From Candidatus Saccharibacteria bacterium UBA2866 (GTDB lineage Bacteria; Patescibacteriota; Saccharimonadia; Saccharimonadales; Saccharimonadaceae): a stretch of DNA of 6,804 nt. The translations under genes and the position numbers were made by a program. This document shows, in pieces, positions 6,725 to 6,804 of this stretch. Position 1 is the stretch's first letter. The number at the start of each line of letters is the position of its first letter. The DNA lies in NCBI GenBank assembly GCA_002350545.1, contig DEEY01000013.1:2094-8897 (forward strand), given 5' to 3'. The notes beneath the pieces are model-generated. The model saw only the letters and a program-made list of their open reading frames with translations, had not been told where the DNA came from and did no database searches.

Positions 6725-6754
6725 ATCATAGCACACTAATGCAAGCATAAACAA
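6725..6754 (-). promoter_or_regulatory. Putative topA promoter with extended -10, leaderless arrangement
   Basis: On the minus strand, TATGAT (6730-6725) is preceded by TGC (6733-6731), which makes an extended -10 element. An 18-bp spacer separates it from a weak -35, TTGTTT (6754-6749). Only six bases lie between the -10 and the topA ATG at 6718, so transcription would be expected to begin at or next to the start codon. No Shine-Dalgarno sequence is present. This fits a leaderless mRNA and also supports the chosen start. Confidence 0.55.
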
Positions 6755-6804
6755 AAAACCCTCAAGAATTAAACCATAAACCATATAACTTTCACAACCT
6801 ATGC

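Noticed and set aside
6719..6784. A 22-residue hydrophobic N-terminal extension of TopA from the ATG at 6784, resembling a signal or membrane segment
   Set aside because: The TOPRIM domain starts directly at the ATG at 6718, as in the family, TopA is cytosolic, and the extension overlaps the promoter-like sequence.

Overview
The window holds three complete genes, all on the minus strand, covering nearly all of it. I see no RNA genes, CRISPR arrays or insertion sequences. The likely source is a Patescibacteria/CPR genome, most plausibly a Saccharibacteria-like lineage. This is inferred from a TopA without zinc fingers and with a Lys-rich tail, a sigma-region-4 protein fused to winged-helix domains, and a membrane-anchored TraG/VirD4-like ATPase of a kind I associate with these genomes. 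All three genes read through with the standard code and stop at TAG, TAA and TAA. Nothing therefore suggests that UGA is recoded.

Reading in the direction of transcription (right to left): topA, DNA topoisomerase I (6718-4343), has an extended -10 promoter abutting its start codon and a hairpin terminator after its stop. A 202-bp intergenic region (4141-4342) contains this terminator and then a near-consensus sigma-70 promoter (TTGACA, 17 bp, TATTAT). That promoter drives a two-gene operon. The first gene (4140-3112) encodes a 342-aa protein with a sigma-70 region 4 helix-turn-helix followed by winged-helix/HARE-HTH-like modules, and no region 2. The second gene (3092-198), 19 bp further on, encodes a 964-aa membrane-anchored P-loop ATPase of the HerA/VirD4/TraG class. 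A strong intrinsic terminator (133-170) follows it, then a second, weaker terminator-like hairpin (49-68). The last bases at the left (1-48) and right (6755-6804) edges hold nothing I can name.

Functionally, topA is a housekeeping supercoiling-relaxing enzyme with its own transcription unit. The downstream operon pairs a probable RNA-polymerase-associated regulator with a DNA- or protein-translocating motor.

The most unusual element is an 88-bp near-perfect inverted repeat (6053-6140) inside topA. It is translated in frame as about 30 extra residues in what looks like a surface loop. This resembles the Rickettsia palindromic elements that insert within protein-coding genes. A second point of interest is that topA and the ATPase gene lack Shine-Dalgarno sequences and both have a -10-like hexamer exactly 6 nt before the ATG, which suggests leaderless transcripts. 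The middle gene has a normal leader and ribosome binding site.
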